Source of the DNA: Verrucomicrobiota bacterium
GTDB taxonomy: Bacteria > Verrucomicrobiota > Verrucomicrobiia > Opitutales > Opitutaceae
Assembly: GCA_023430565.1 (NCBI GenBank)
Contig: JAEZAD010000185.1
Coordinates: 1 to 15,830 of the forward strand
Reading direction: 5' to 3'
DNA: 15,830 bases
A program made the position numbers and the translations under genes. Under the pieces are notes generated by a model. The model did no database searches, was not told the origin of the DNA, and saw only the letters and a list, made by a program, of their open reading frames with translations. Positions 6,255 to 13,565 of the stretch are shown here, one piece after another; position 1 is the first letter of the stretch; every line of letters begins with the position of its first letter.

Positions 6255-7121
6255 CTACGCGCTGTGCTTTTCGTAGGCGGAGTCGAATTCCTCGACGAAG
6301 CTGGCGAAGAGCTTCGCGTGGTCGTTGTCGCCGGCGGCGCGGTAGTGGTTGACGAGATTGCGGCAGCTCCGGCAGAGGACCTCGCGGATGGGGGTCGGCA
6401 TGAGGTCGGAGCCTTTCGGCACGATCTTGTTGGCGCGGAGGAGAGCGAAGACCTCGTCCGTATCCAAAAAGATGCCACGGTCGAAAGGGTCGACGAAGAA
6501 GGGCTTCGACTCGGTGAAGCAGCCGACGATGAAGTGGCCGGGGAGGCCGACGGGCTCGAGCTCGATGCCGAGGCGCTCGGCGACGAGGAGGTAGACGGTG
6601 CTGAGGGAGATCGGAATGCCTTTGCGGCGGGCGAGCACGTGGTCGATCAGGCTGTTGAGCGGATCGGTGTAGTTCTCGACGTTGCCGTGGAAGCCCCACT
6701 CGTGGAAAAGCACGCGATTGATCGTGCGGCACTGCTCGCGGATGGTGGCGGGCTGGGTGATGAGCTCGCGGCAGCGGCCGGCGATCTTGTCGAGCGTGGC
6801 GCAGCAGGCGGCGACATCGAGGTCGGGCGAGACGGTGCGGCTGAGGAGAAAGGCGCCGGTTTCGAGTTCGTAGTTGAGCGAGCGGATGAAGCCGCGGAAT
6901 TCGGCGACGGGATCGCAGAACCGCATCTCTTCCAAAAACCAGTTGGCGTGCCGGGCGAGCACGCGGTGCGAGCCATGAGAGACCTCCTGCAGGAACTGGA
7001 CCGCGGGGGCACCGAGATCGGTGAAGAGAGTCAGGAGTGCCTTGCGAACCGAGGGCGTCGAGTCGTCGAGCAAACCCAAAAGCGCGTCGCGCCGGGCGTC
7101 GCTGAGCTTAACCGTTTCCAC
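6255..7121 (-). CDS. SirB1 / transglutaminase-like-fold protein
   Basis: The core at about 147-200 (NVENYTDPLN, then SLIDHVLARRKGIPISLS, then GLPGHFIVG) is the hallmark of the SirB1/transglutaminase-like superfamily 2. Its biochemical role is not well defined. The N-terminal 100 residues look like a short helical repeat, and the C-terminus contains a helical CRSCRNLVNHYRAAGDND segment resembling the TPR-like tail of the family. I chose GTG 7121, giving 288 aa. The frame is open to a TTG at 7223, one base after the yggS stop. That extra stretch has low third-position GC and holds a perfect palindrome, so it looks non-coding. No good Shine-Dalgarno marks either start. Confidence 0.75.
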   Translation of the reverse strand: METVKLSDARRDALLGLLDDSTPSVRKALLTLFTDLGAPAVQFLQEVSHGSHRVLARHANWFLEEMRFCDPVAEFRGFIRSLNYELETGAFLLSRTVSPDLDVAACCATLDKIAGRCRELITQPATIREQCRTINRVLFHEWGFHGNVENYTDPLNSLIDHVLARRKGIPISLSTVYLLVAERLGIELEPVGLPGHFIVGCFTESKPFFVDPFDRGIFLDTDEVFALLRANKIVPKGSDLMPTPIREVLCRSCRNLVNHYRAAGDNDHAKLFASFVEEFDSAYEKHSA

Positions 7122-7158
7122 GTCGCGGGAGACAAAATGAAATCCCCCATGCGGCAAT

Positions 7159-7173
7159 CCGGAAACTTTCCGG
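7159..7173. promoter_or_regulatory. Perfect palindrome upstream of the SirB1-like gene
   Basis: CCGGAAA C TTTCCGG has two perfect 7-base arms around one central base. It sits in the AT-richer gap between the yggS stop (7225) and the preferred start of the SirB1-like gene (7121). A repressor or activator dimer could bind it. With such a short loop an RNA hairpin is less likely. Confidence 0.35.
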
Positions 7174-7224
7174 GCGGCAGATTTAATGATTGCGTTACGA
7201 GTGCGCGCGGCGGGAGTTCGCAAC

Positions 7225-7932
7225 TTATTGTGCGAGCGTTTCGCGCGGGCCGAAGAGCGCGGAGCCGACGCGAACGAGCGTGCTGCCCGCGGCGATGGCG
7301 GCGGCGAAATCGCCGCTCATGCCCATGGAAAGTTCCCGGAGCGGCGCGCCGGTTTTGGCGGCGAGGGTGTCGCGCAATTCGCGCAGCGTGGCGAAGGTGC
7401 GCGCGGCGACGGCGGGGTCGTCGGAGAGCGGGGCGATCGTCATGAAACCGTCGATACGCAGATGGGATTTCGCGAGGGCGACGTCGAGGAGTCTGGGGGC
7501 GAGTTCGAGGTCGGCGCCGAACTTGGCGGGATCGCGGCCGGCGTTGATCTGGAGAAGAATGGGCAGGGTGCGGCCGAGTTCGGCGGCGGCGCGGTCGAGG
7601 TGGTTGAGGAGCTTTTCGCTATCGACGCTTTGGATACGGTTGAAGTGTTCGGCGGCGAGGCGCGCTTTGTTCGATTGGAGGTGGCCGATGAGCTCCCATT
7701 CGACGGCGGCGGCGGCTTGGGCGCGTTTGGCGACGGCTTCCTGCACACGGTTTTCGCCTACGGCGCGGAGACCGAGGCGGGCGACGTAGTCGGCGGCTTC
7801 GGCGGGGTGGGTTTTGGTGACGGGGAGGAGTTCTACGGACGCGGGGTCGCGCCCGGCGGTGACGCACGCGGCGGCGATGGCGGTGCGCACCTGGCGGACC
7901 CTGTCACAAAATTCGTTATAAGTCGGGAGCAT
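7225..7932 (-). CDS. yggS: YggS-family PLP homeostasis protein
   Basis: YggS/PLPBP proteins bind pyridoxal 5'-phosphate without known catalysis and keep vitamin B6 and amino acid pools balanced in the cytoplasm. The 235-aa product has the PLP lysine in LLPVTKTHP (Lys40), then GENRVQEA, the strongly conserved WELIGHLQSNKA, a GFMTIAPLSDD loop and the phosphate-binding end LSMGMSGDFAAAIAAGSTLVRVGSALFG. Length and order match the family. ATG 7932 is the natural start. It is transcribed divergently from the lysR-type gene, with a 64-base gap, and heads the minus-strand run 7932-4188. Confidence 0.94.
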   Translation of the reverse strand: MLPTYNEFCDRVRQVRTAIAAACVTAGRDPASVELLPVTKTHPAEAADYVARLGLRAVGENRVQEAVAKRAQAAAAVEWELIGHLQSNKARLAAEHFNRIQSVDSEKLLNHLDRAAAELGRTLPILLQINAGRDPAKFGADLELAPRLLDVALAKSHLRIDGFMTIAPLSDDPAVAARTFATLRELRDTLAAKTGAPLRELSMGMSGDFAAAIAAGSTLVRVGSALFGPRETLAQ

Positions 7933-7945
7933 TGAGCATTGCTTG

Positions 7946-7957
7946 TTGGAGCTCCAA
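7946..7957. promoter_or_regulatory. Palindrome in the yggS–lysR divergent gap
   Basis: TTGGAGCTCCAA is a perfect 12-base palindrome in the 64-base gap between two divergent genes, one a LysR-type regulator. Autoregulation from such a gap is common for this family, so it is an operator candidate. It also shares GTTGGAGCT with the repeat at 1221-1270, so it might be a remnant of that repeat. Confidence 0.35.
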
Positions 7958-7996
7958 AATTAGGAGTCGTTATGGTCAGCGGACCGCGAGCGAACC

Positions 7997-8902
7997 ATGC
8001 AAATCGAGAATTTCAAAATTTTCGCCGATCTCGTCGAGACGAAGAGCTTCTCAAAATCGGCCAAACTCAACGGCATTACGCAGTCGGCGGTGAGCCAGCA
8101 GGCGAGGGCGATGGAGCGGCATTTCAAGACGCTTTTGATCGATCGGAGCCAGAAGCAGTTTCAGCTCACGCGGGAGGGGCAGCGGGTTTACGACTCGGCA
8201 AAGGAGATCCTGCACACTTACGACAAGCTGCTGAGCGAGTTGCAGGAGATGAAGAAGGTGATCAGCGGGACGATTCGGATCTCGACGATTTATTCGATCG
8301 GGCTGCACGAGCTGCCGCCCTACATCAAAAAATTCCTGCACGATTTTCCTTCGGTGAATGTGCGCGTGGAGTATCGGCGGTCGAATCTCGTCTACGAAGA
8401 CATCCTGCATAATTCGGTGGATTTCGGTTTGGTGGCGTTTCCCGTGAAGCAGCGGCAGATCGAGGTGCTGCCGTTTCGGAACGATCACCTCGTGTTGATT
8501 GCGCATCCGAATCATCCGCTGGCGAAGATCGGCGAGCTCGAACTGAAGCAGCTGGCGTCGCAGCGGTTCATCGGCTTCGACCCGGACATTCCAACGCGCA
8601 AGGCGGTCGACCAGATTTTCCGGGACAACAAGCTCGAGATCGAGCCGGTGATGGAATTCGACAACATTGAGACGGTGAAGCGTGCGGTGGAGATCGACCA
8701 CGGGGTGGCGATCGTGCCGCAGGCGACGGTGTTGCAGGAGGTGCAACAGGGCACGCTCGCGGCGATCCGTTTCAAGGGGAAGGACTTCACGCGTCCGCTG
8801 GCGATCCTGCATCGCAAGGGCCGCGTGCTCACGCCGGCGATGAAGAAGTTCATCGAGATTTTGGGCCTGGATTTGCCGACGAGCGAAACCGCGGCATCGT
8901 AA
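7997..8902 (+). CDS. LysR-type transcriptional regulator
   Basis: The 301-aa product has the LysR layout. A winged helix-turn-helix comes first (MQIENFKIFADLVETKSFSK, then ITQSAVSQQARAMER, about 1-60), followed by the linker helix (about 60-90). A periplasmic-binding-protein-like effector domain follows (about 90-295, from GTIRISTIYSIGLHELPPY through DFGLVAF and VEIDHGVAIVP). These are cytoplasmic tetrameric activators or repressors that respond to a small metabolite. ATG 7997 gives a canonical N-terminus. Target genes cannot be read from sequence; divergent yggS and itself are the first candidates. The effector is unknown. The next gene starts 86 bases downstream. Confidence 0.92.
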   Translation: MQIENFKIFADLVETKSFSKSAKLNGITQSAVSQQARAMERHFKTLLIDRSQKQFQLTREGQRVYDSAKEILHTYDKLLSELQEMKKVISGTIRISTIYSIGLHELPPYIKKFLHDFPSVNVRVEYRRSNLVYEDILHNSVDFGLVAFPVKQRQIEVLPFRNDHLVLIAHPNHPLAKIGELELKQLASQRFIGFDPDIPTRKAVDQIFRDNKLEIEPVMEFDNIETVKRAVEIDHGVAIVPQATVLQEVQQGTLAAIRFKGKDFTRPLAILHRKGRVLTPAMKKFIEILGLDLPTSETAAS

Positions 8903-8988
8903 CCGGCGTGGGGGCGACGGAGTTGGCCGGGAAGAAAAGCCGGCTTCGCGCCTCTCACCTGGCAGTGCACACCTTTAATTCCGTCACC

Positions 8989-9480
8989 ATGAAAACACTT
9001 CGCGCATTTCTCGTCGTTTCGCTCGCGTTAGCCGCCTCGGCCTTTGCCGAGAACCGGCCGGCGCCGTCGTGGAAGTTGAAGGATCCGAGTGGCAAGGTCG
9101 TCAGTTCGGAGGAGCTTAAAGGCAAGGTGGTGGTGGTCGATTTCTGGGCGACGTGGTGCGGGCCGTGCCGCATGGAAATTCCCGGCTACATCGAGCTGCA
9201 GGAGAAGTATAAAGACGACCTCGTGATCGTCGGAATGTCGGTGGATGCCCCGCCGCGGGGGGCGAGTCTCGTGAAGAGCTTCGTGGAGAAGAACAAGATC
9301 AACTACCCGATCGTGATGTCGGAGGATGCCGTGCTGGAGGCGTTCGCGGGGGATCGTCCGATCAACGCGATCCCGACGACGTTCATCATTGATCGCGACG
9401 GCACGATTCGCGATCGGAAGGAAGGCGCGGAGCACAAGGAGGAGTTTGAGCAGAGGCTGGCGCCGTTTCTGAAGAAGTGA
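8989..9480 (+). CDS. Exported TlpA/ResA-like thioredoxin
   Basis: The 163-aa product begins with a Sec signal peptide (MKTLRAFLVVSLALAASAFA, probable cleavage after residue 20). The mature thioredoxin fold has the redox motif WATWCGPCRMEIP (Cys57, Cys60) and the cis-Pro loop NAIPTTFIIDRDG. TlpA/ResA proteins reduce disulfides outside the cytoplasmic membrane, for instance during cytochrome c maturation or in oxidative defence. ATG 8989 was chosen because it starts the signal peptide. The frame is open upstream to 8908, but those residues would precede and spoil the signal. It has no cytochrome-maturation neighbour in this window, so the partner is unknown. Confidence 0.9.
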   Translation: MKTLRAFLVVSLALAASAFAENRPAPSWKLKDPSGKVVSSEELKGKVVVVDFWATWCGPCRMEIPGYIELQEKYKDDLVIVGMSVDAPPRGASLVKSFVEKNKINYPIVMSEDAVLEAFAGDRPINAIPTTFIIDRDGTIRDRKEGAEHKEEFEQRLAPFLKK

Positions 9481-9491
9481 GTCCAACAGGA

Positions 9492-9529
9492 CGGCGGCCA
9501 TCGCCGCGACCGAGGAGGCAGGCGCCTGC
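9492..9529. repeat. Hairpin plus palindrome in the tlpA–deoC gap
   Basis: CGGCG/CGCCG (9492-9496 with 9502-9506) forms a short hairpin. GCAGGCGCCTGC (9518-9529) is a perfect 12-base palindrome just after it. They lie after the thioredoxin stop without a T-tract. They may act as a weak terminator or belong to a dispersed repeat; I cannot decide from one copy. Confidence 0.35.
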
Positions 9530-9577
9530 GGGGAATTTCGTCTGGCAACGCGGAGAGCGCGCTCGATAGTGTGTCAT

Positions 9578-10516
9578 ATGCTCAGCGCAGGCACCCCGGC
9601 GTTTCGCCGACTCCACGATGAAATCGGCAGCGTCGATGCCGTGGGAGTCGAGGAGCGCGTGGCGAAATACACGACGCGCTCGATCAAGAAGAACGCGAAG
9701 TTGTGGGGGCTGAAGACGGCGGTCTCGATGGTCGATTTGACGACGCTCGAGGGGAAGGACACGCCGGGAAAAGTCGCCTCGCTGTGCCGCAAGGCGCTGC
9801 GCCCGCACGAGAGTGACGACGTGCCGCAGGTGGCGGCGGTGTGCGTTTATCCGTCGATGGTGCGGCATGCGCGCAAAGCGCTGGGCGCAGAGACGGACGT
9901 GCGCATCGCGTCGGTGGCGACGGCGTTCCCGAGCGGGCAGGCGCCGCTGAGGACGCGGCTCGCGGAGGTGAAGGCGGCGGTGGCGGACGGGGCGGACGAA
10001 ATCGACATGGTGATCAATCGCGGGGCGTTTCTGGCGGGCGAATTCGGCGAGGTGCAGGACGAGATCGCGGCGGTGGTGGAGGCGTGCGGCGATGCGGCGT
10101 TGAAGGTGATTCTCGAGGTGAGCGAGCTGGAAACCTACGACAACATCCGGGCGGCGTCCTTCCTCGCGATGCGGGCGATCCGCGAGGGCGATTTCATCAA
10201 GACGAGCACCGGGAAGACCTCGCTCAATGCCACGCTGGCCAACAATCAGGTGATGCTGGAGGCGATCCGTGATCATTATCTGGATACGGGGATCGCGATC
10301 GGGATGAAACCGGCGGGCGGAATCCGGACGGCGAAGCAGGCGTTGCAGTTTCTGATCGCGGTGAAGGAAACGCTGGGCGACGCGTGGCTGAACAACGATC
10401 GCTACCGGTTCGGCGCGAGCTCGCTGCTGAACGATTTGCTGCGGCAGCTGGAGAAGGAGCGGACCGGTGCGTATCAGGCGCCGTATTACTTCAGCGAGGC
10501 GGCGGAGAGTTACTGA
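9578..10516 (+). CDS. deoC: Deoxyribose-phosphate aldolase, long form
   Basis: DeoC splits 2-deoxyribose-5-phosphate into glyceraldehyde-3-phosphate and acetaldehyde, a cytoplasmic step in deoxynucleoside breakdown. The catalytic set is complete: Asp143 in DEIDMVIN, the Schiff-base Lys208 in FIKTSTGK and Lys244 in GMKPAGGIRT. At 312 aa it is longer than E. coli DeoC (259 aa). Segments such as VDLTTLEGKDT resemble the long form found in animals (DERA) and some bacteria. I chose ATG 9578 over GTG 9569, three codons upstream; neither has a clear Shine-Dalgarno. The aldehyde dehydrogenase gene follows on the same strand and could remove the acetaldehyde formed. Confidence 0.94.
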   Translation: MLSAGTPAFRRLHDEIGSVDAVGVEERVAKYTTRSIKKNAKLWGLKTAVSMVDLTTLEGKDTPGKVASLCRKALRPHESDDVPQVAAVCVYPSMVRHARKALGAETDVRIASVATAFPSGQAPLRTRLAEVKAAVADGADEIDMVINRGAFLAGEFGEVQDEIAAVVEACGDAALKVILEVSELETYDNIRAASFLAMRAIREGDFIKTSTGKTSLNATLANNQVMLEAIRDHYLDTGIAIGMKPAGGIRTAKQALQFLIAVKETLGDAWLNNDRYRFGASSLLNDLLRQLEKERTGAYQAPYYFSEAAESY

Positions 10517-10520
10517 GTTT

Positions 10521-10604
10521 CCCGCGAAACACGCCAATGGCCGCTAAACTGATCTCCTTCACCCATACCTGCCAGAATTCGCGAGTGTTCGCGTGATTCG
10601 CGGG
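10521..10604. repeat. 84-base element with 17-base terminal inverted repeats
   Basis: CCCGCGAAACACGCCAA (10521-10537) is inverted at 10588-10604, with 15 of 17 positions matching. TTCGCG recurs at 10578-10583, 10588-10593 and 10597-10602. The element almost fills the gap between deoC and the aldehyde dehydrogenase gene. It has no coding content and resembles a miniature inverted-repeat or REP-like element of a kind I associate with Opitutales intergenic DNA (memory, not checked). Confidence 0.6.
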
Positions 10605-10612
10605 CTGAACCA

Positions 10613-12118
10613 ATGCCTATCGCAACCTCCGATCGAAAAAAAACCGTCCGCCCGGGTCGTCCGGCTCCCGAACTGATTTTTGGGGATTTGTGGGAGTTCG
10701 ATCCCGCGCCGGAGACGGCGGATCCGAAGCTGAGGGAACGCTATGAATTGTTCATCGGCGGCGAATTCGTCGCGCCGAAATCGGGGAAGTATTTCGATTC
10801 GATCAACCCGGCCAACGAGCGGAAGCTGGCGGAGATTGCGTTGGCTTCGGCGGCGGATGTCGATGCGGCGTATGCGGTGGCGCGGAAGGCGTTCGAGACG
10901 TCCTGGGGCAAGATGCCGGGGCGCGAGCGGGCGAAGTATCTGTTTCGCATCGCGAGGTTGTTGCAGGATCGCGCGCGGGAATTTGCGGTGGCGGAAACGC
11001 TCGATGGCGGGAAGCCGATCAAGGAGTCGCGTGACTTCGACGTGCCGATGGCGGCGGCGCATTTTTTCTATCACGCGGGGTGGGCGGACAAGTTGGAGTA
11101 TGTTGCGCCCGGTGCGCGGGTGGCGCCGCTTGGCGTGGTGGGGCAGGTGATCCCGTGGAATTTTCCGCTGCTGATGCTCGCGTGGAAGCTGGCGCCGGCG
11201 CTGGCGATGGGAAACTGCGTTGTGCTCAAGCCAGCAGAGACGACGTCGATCACGTGTTTGAAGCTGGCGGAAATCATTCGCGATGCAGGCTTGCCGCCGG
11301 GCGTGGTGAATTTCGTGACGGGTGCGGGCGAGGTGGGAGCAGCGGTGATGGCGCATCCGACAGCGGCGAAGGTGGCTTTCACGGGATCGACCGAAGTCGG
11401 GAAAATCATCATGCGCTCGCTCGCGGGGAGCGGGAAGAAGATGACGATGGAGCTCGGAGGGAAGGCAGCGAACATCGTCTTCGACGACGCGCCGCTCGAT
11501 CAGGCGGTCGAGGGCATCGTGAACGGGATTTTCTTCAACCAGGGCCATGTATGCTGTGCGGGCTCGCGATTGCTGGTGCACGAGCCGGTGGCGGAGCGGG
11601 TGCTGACGAAGTTGAAGAACCGCATTCGCGTGCTGCGGGTGGGTGATCCAATGGACAAGAACGCCGACATCGGCGCGATCAACTCGAAGGAGCAGCTCGC
11701 GAAGATCACGGAGTTGGTGGAGTGCGGGGTGAAAGAGGGCGCGGAGGTGTTTCAGTCGTCATGCCGGTTGCCGGCAAAAGGGTATTATTTCCCGCCGACG
11801 ATTTTTTCCGAGGTGACGATGAGTCACCGGATCGCGCGCGAGGAGATTTTCGGGCCGGTGTTGAGCGTGCTGACGTTTCGCACGGTCGACGAGGCGATCG
11901 AGAAGGCGAACAACACGGCCTACGGGCTCAGCGCCGGCGTGTGGACGGACAAGGGGTCGCGCATCCTGAAGATGTCGACCGAGCTGAAGGCGGGCGTGGT
12001 CTGGGCGAACACCTACAACAAGTTCGATCCGACGTCGCCGTTTGGCGGATACAAGGAAAGCGGTTTCGGCCGCGAGGGCGGGCGGCAGGGGCTGCTGGAT
12101 TACTGCAAGCTCGGCTGA
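10613..12118 (+). CDS. Aldehyde dehydrogenase, ALDH16-type catalytic domain
   Basis: NAD(P)-dependent oxidation of an aldehyde, plausibly acetaldehyde from DeoC, to the acid. The 501-aa product has all ALDH active-site elements: PWNFP (Asn183), KPAE (Lys206), the GSTEVG cofactor turn (about 258-263), MELGGK (Glu280), GHVCCAG with the nucleophile at Cys314, and EIFGPV (Glu411). The first 45 residues carry IFGDLWEFDPAPE, which resembles the N-terminal IFxxLEYGPxPES of ALDH16 proteins as I remember them. ATG 10613 follows directly on the inverted-repeat element and has no clear Shine-Dalgarno. The matching second ALDH16 domain is encoded separately at 13566-14429. Confidence 0.93.
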   Translation: MPIATSDRKKTVRPGRPAPELIFGDLWEFDPAPETADPKLRERYELFIGGEFVAPKSGKYFDSINPANERKLAEIALASAADVDAAYAVARKAFETSWGKMPGRERAKYLFRIARLLQDRAREFAVAETLDGGKPIKESRDFDVPMAAAHFFYHAGWADKLEYVAPGARVAPLGVVGQVIPWNFPLLMLAWKLAPALAMGNCVVLKPAETTSITCLKLAEIIRDAGLPPGVVNFVTGAGEVGAAVMAHPTAAKVAFTGSTEVGKIIMRSLAGSGKKMTMELGGKAANIVFDDAPLDQAVEGIVNGIFFNQGHVCCAGSRLLVHEPVAERVLTKLKNRIRVLRVGDPMDKNADIGAINSKEQLAKITELVECGVKEGAEVFQSSCRLPAKGYYFPPTIFSEVTMSHRIAREEIFGPVLSVLTFRTVDEAIEKANNTAYGLSAGVWTDKGSRILKMSTELKAGVVWANTYNKFDPTSPFGGYKESGFGREGGRQGLLDYCKLG

Positions 12119-12148
12119 GCGGCCGGCGTTTTCGATCCGCCATGACGA

Positions 12149-12180
12149 GAGAACGAGAACGATAAAGAGAACGAGAACGA
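12149..12180. repeat. Direct repeat of GAGAACGAGAACGA
   Basis: Two identical 14-base copies (12149-12162 and 12167-12180) are separated by TAAA. Each copy is itself a near double of GAGAAC. The element ends six bases before the POT transporter start, so it forms that gene's 5' leader and its only purine-rich stretch. A degenerate relative lies at 6219-6250. Confidence 0.65.
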
Positions 12181-12186
12181 TTTCGA

Positions 12187-13548
12187 ATGGCCCAGCCCTA
12201 CCTCACCGCACCGCTGAAGATTAAAACGATGCCGCCGGGCATTCCCTATATCGTGGGGAACGAGGCGGCGGAGCGGTTCAATTTCTACGGGATGCGCGCG
12301 ATTCTCGTCATCTTCATGACGCAGTTTCTCGTGAATCGCGAAGGGCAGCTGGCGACGATGAGCGAGTCGGAAGCCAACAAGTGGTATCACCTGTTTCTGG
12401 CGACGAATTATTTTCTGCCCGTTTTTGGAGCGATCCTCGCGGATGCGTTCTGGGGAAAATACAAGACGATCATCTGGCTCTCGCTCGTCTACTGCCTCGG
12501 AAGCGTGGTGCTTGCGCTCGACCACACCCGGCTCGGATTGGGCCTTGGATTGATGCTGATCGCGATCGGGTCGGGAGGAATCAAGCCCTGCGTGTCGGCG
12601 CACGTGGGGGATCAGTTCAGCGCAGAGAACCAGCCGCTGCTGTCGAAGGCGTTTGGCTGGTTTTATTTCTCGATCAACGCCGGCTCGCTGATCTCGATTC
12701 CGCTCACGCCGGTGCTGCTGCACAAATACGGGCCCGCGTGGGCGTTCGGCGTGCCCGCGGCGCTGATGCTGATGGCGACGGTCGTGTTCTGGATGGGGCG
12801 CTACAAATTCGCGCACATTCCGCCGGCAGGGCGCGCGTTTTTCCGCGATAATTTCAATGCGGAAGGGCGCGCGGCGATCGGCCGGATTGCGCTCATCTAT
12901 ATCTTTGTGGCGGTCTTCTGGTCGTTGTGGGACCAGAGCGGCGGCGAGTGGGTGTTGCAGGCGGAAAAAATGGACCGGCAGATTTCCGTGTTTGGCTGGT
13001 CGTGGGAGGTGCTCTCGTCGCAGGTGCAGACGCTCAATGCGATCTTCATCCTGGCGCTGATTCCATTCTGTTCCTACGTGCTGTATCCGGCGATCAGCCG
13101 GGTTTTCCCGCTCAATCCGCTGCGAAAGATCGGACTCGGACTGCTCGTCACCGTCGCATCGTTTCTGATCAGCGCGTGGATCGAGTCGCGCATCACCGCG
13201 GGTGAGTCGCCTTCAATCGGCTGGCAGGTGCCAGCGTATTTGCTGCTGTCGCTCGGCGAAGTGATGGTGTCGGTGACGGCGCTCGAGTTTGCCTACACGC
13301 AGGCCCCGAAGCGGATGAAGTCGATCATCATGTCGCTCTACCTGCTGGCGATCTCGGCGGGGAACCTGTTCACGGCGCTCGTGCACCATTTCATCGCCAA
13401 CGAGGACGGGACCACGAAGCTGCCGGGCGCGATGTTTTACCTCTTCTTCGCCGGACTCTGCTTCGTCACGGCGCTCGTGTTTGCTTTTGTCGCGCGCTCC
13501 TATCGCGAGAAAGCGTATCTACAGGACGACGCCGAGGCTGCGGCGTAA
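12187..13548 (+). CDS. POT/PTR-family proton-coupled transporter, animal-like type
   Basis: This inner-membrane transporter of the proton-dependent oligopeptide family normally imports di- and tripeptides. The 453-aa product has the proton-coupling ExxER motif (Glu26, Glu29, Arg30, in NEAAERFNFYGMR), the PTR2 signature GSGGIKPCVSAHVGDQF (128-144) and about 12 hydrophobic segments. FWSLWDQSGGEWVLQAEKM (244-262) and LEFAYTQAPKRMKS (367-379) are close to the same regions of mammalian PepT1, without its large extracellular domain. ATG 12187 follows the direct repeat. It sits between the two aldehyde dehydrogenase genes, so a peptide substrate is the family expectation but a nucleoside or sugar-derived one is not excluded. 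Confidence 0.9.
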   Translation: MAQPYLTAPLKIKTMPPGIPYIVGNEAAERFNFYGMRAILVIFMTQFLVNREGQLATMSESEANKWYHLFLATNYFLPVFGAILADAFWGKYKTIIWLSLVYCLGSVVLALDHTRLGLGLGLMLIAIGSGGIKPCVSAHVGDQFSAENQPLLSKAFGWFYFSINAGSLISIPLTPVLLHKYGPAWAFGVPAALMLMATVVFWMGRYKFAHIPPAGRAFFRDNFNAEGRAAIGRIALIYIFVAVFWSLWDQSGGEWVLQAEKMDRQISVFGWSWEVLSSQVQTLNAIFILALIPFCSYVLYPAISRVFPLNPLRKIGLGLLVTVASFLISAWIESRITAGESPSIGWQVPAYLLLSLGEVMVSVTALEFAYTQAPKRMKSIIMSLYLLAISAGNLFTALVHHFIANEDGTTKLPGAMFYLFFAGLCFVTALVFAFVARSYREKAYLQDDAEAAA

Positions 13549-13565
13549 GCGACTTTTCGACTTCC

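Noticed and set aside
8915..8945. GCCGG/CCGGC hairpin after the lysR-type gene as terminator
   Set aside because: The stem is only five pairs with an A-rich loop and no T-tract; not enough support to list.
9386..10537. 383-aa minus-strand frame opposite deoC
   Set aside because: Antisense shadow with Arg/His/Leu-rich composition; deoC has a complete active site.
10521..10604. Insertion sequence or CRISPR repeat
   Set aside because: There is no transposase, no regular spacer pattern and only one pair of inverted ends; it is too short for an autonomous element.
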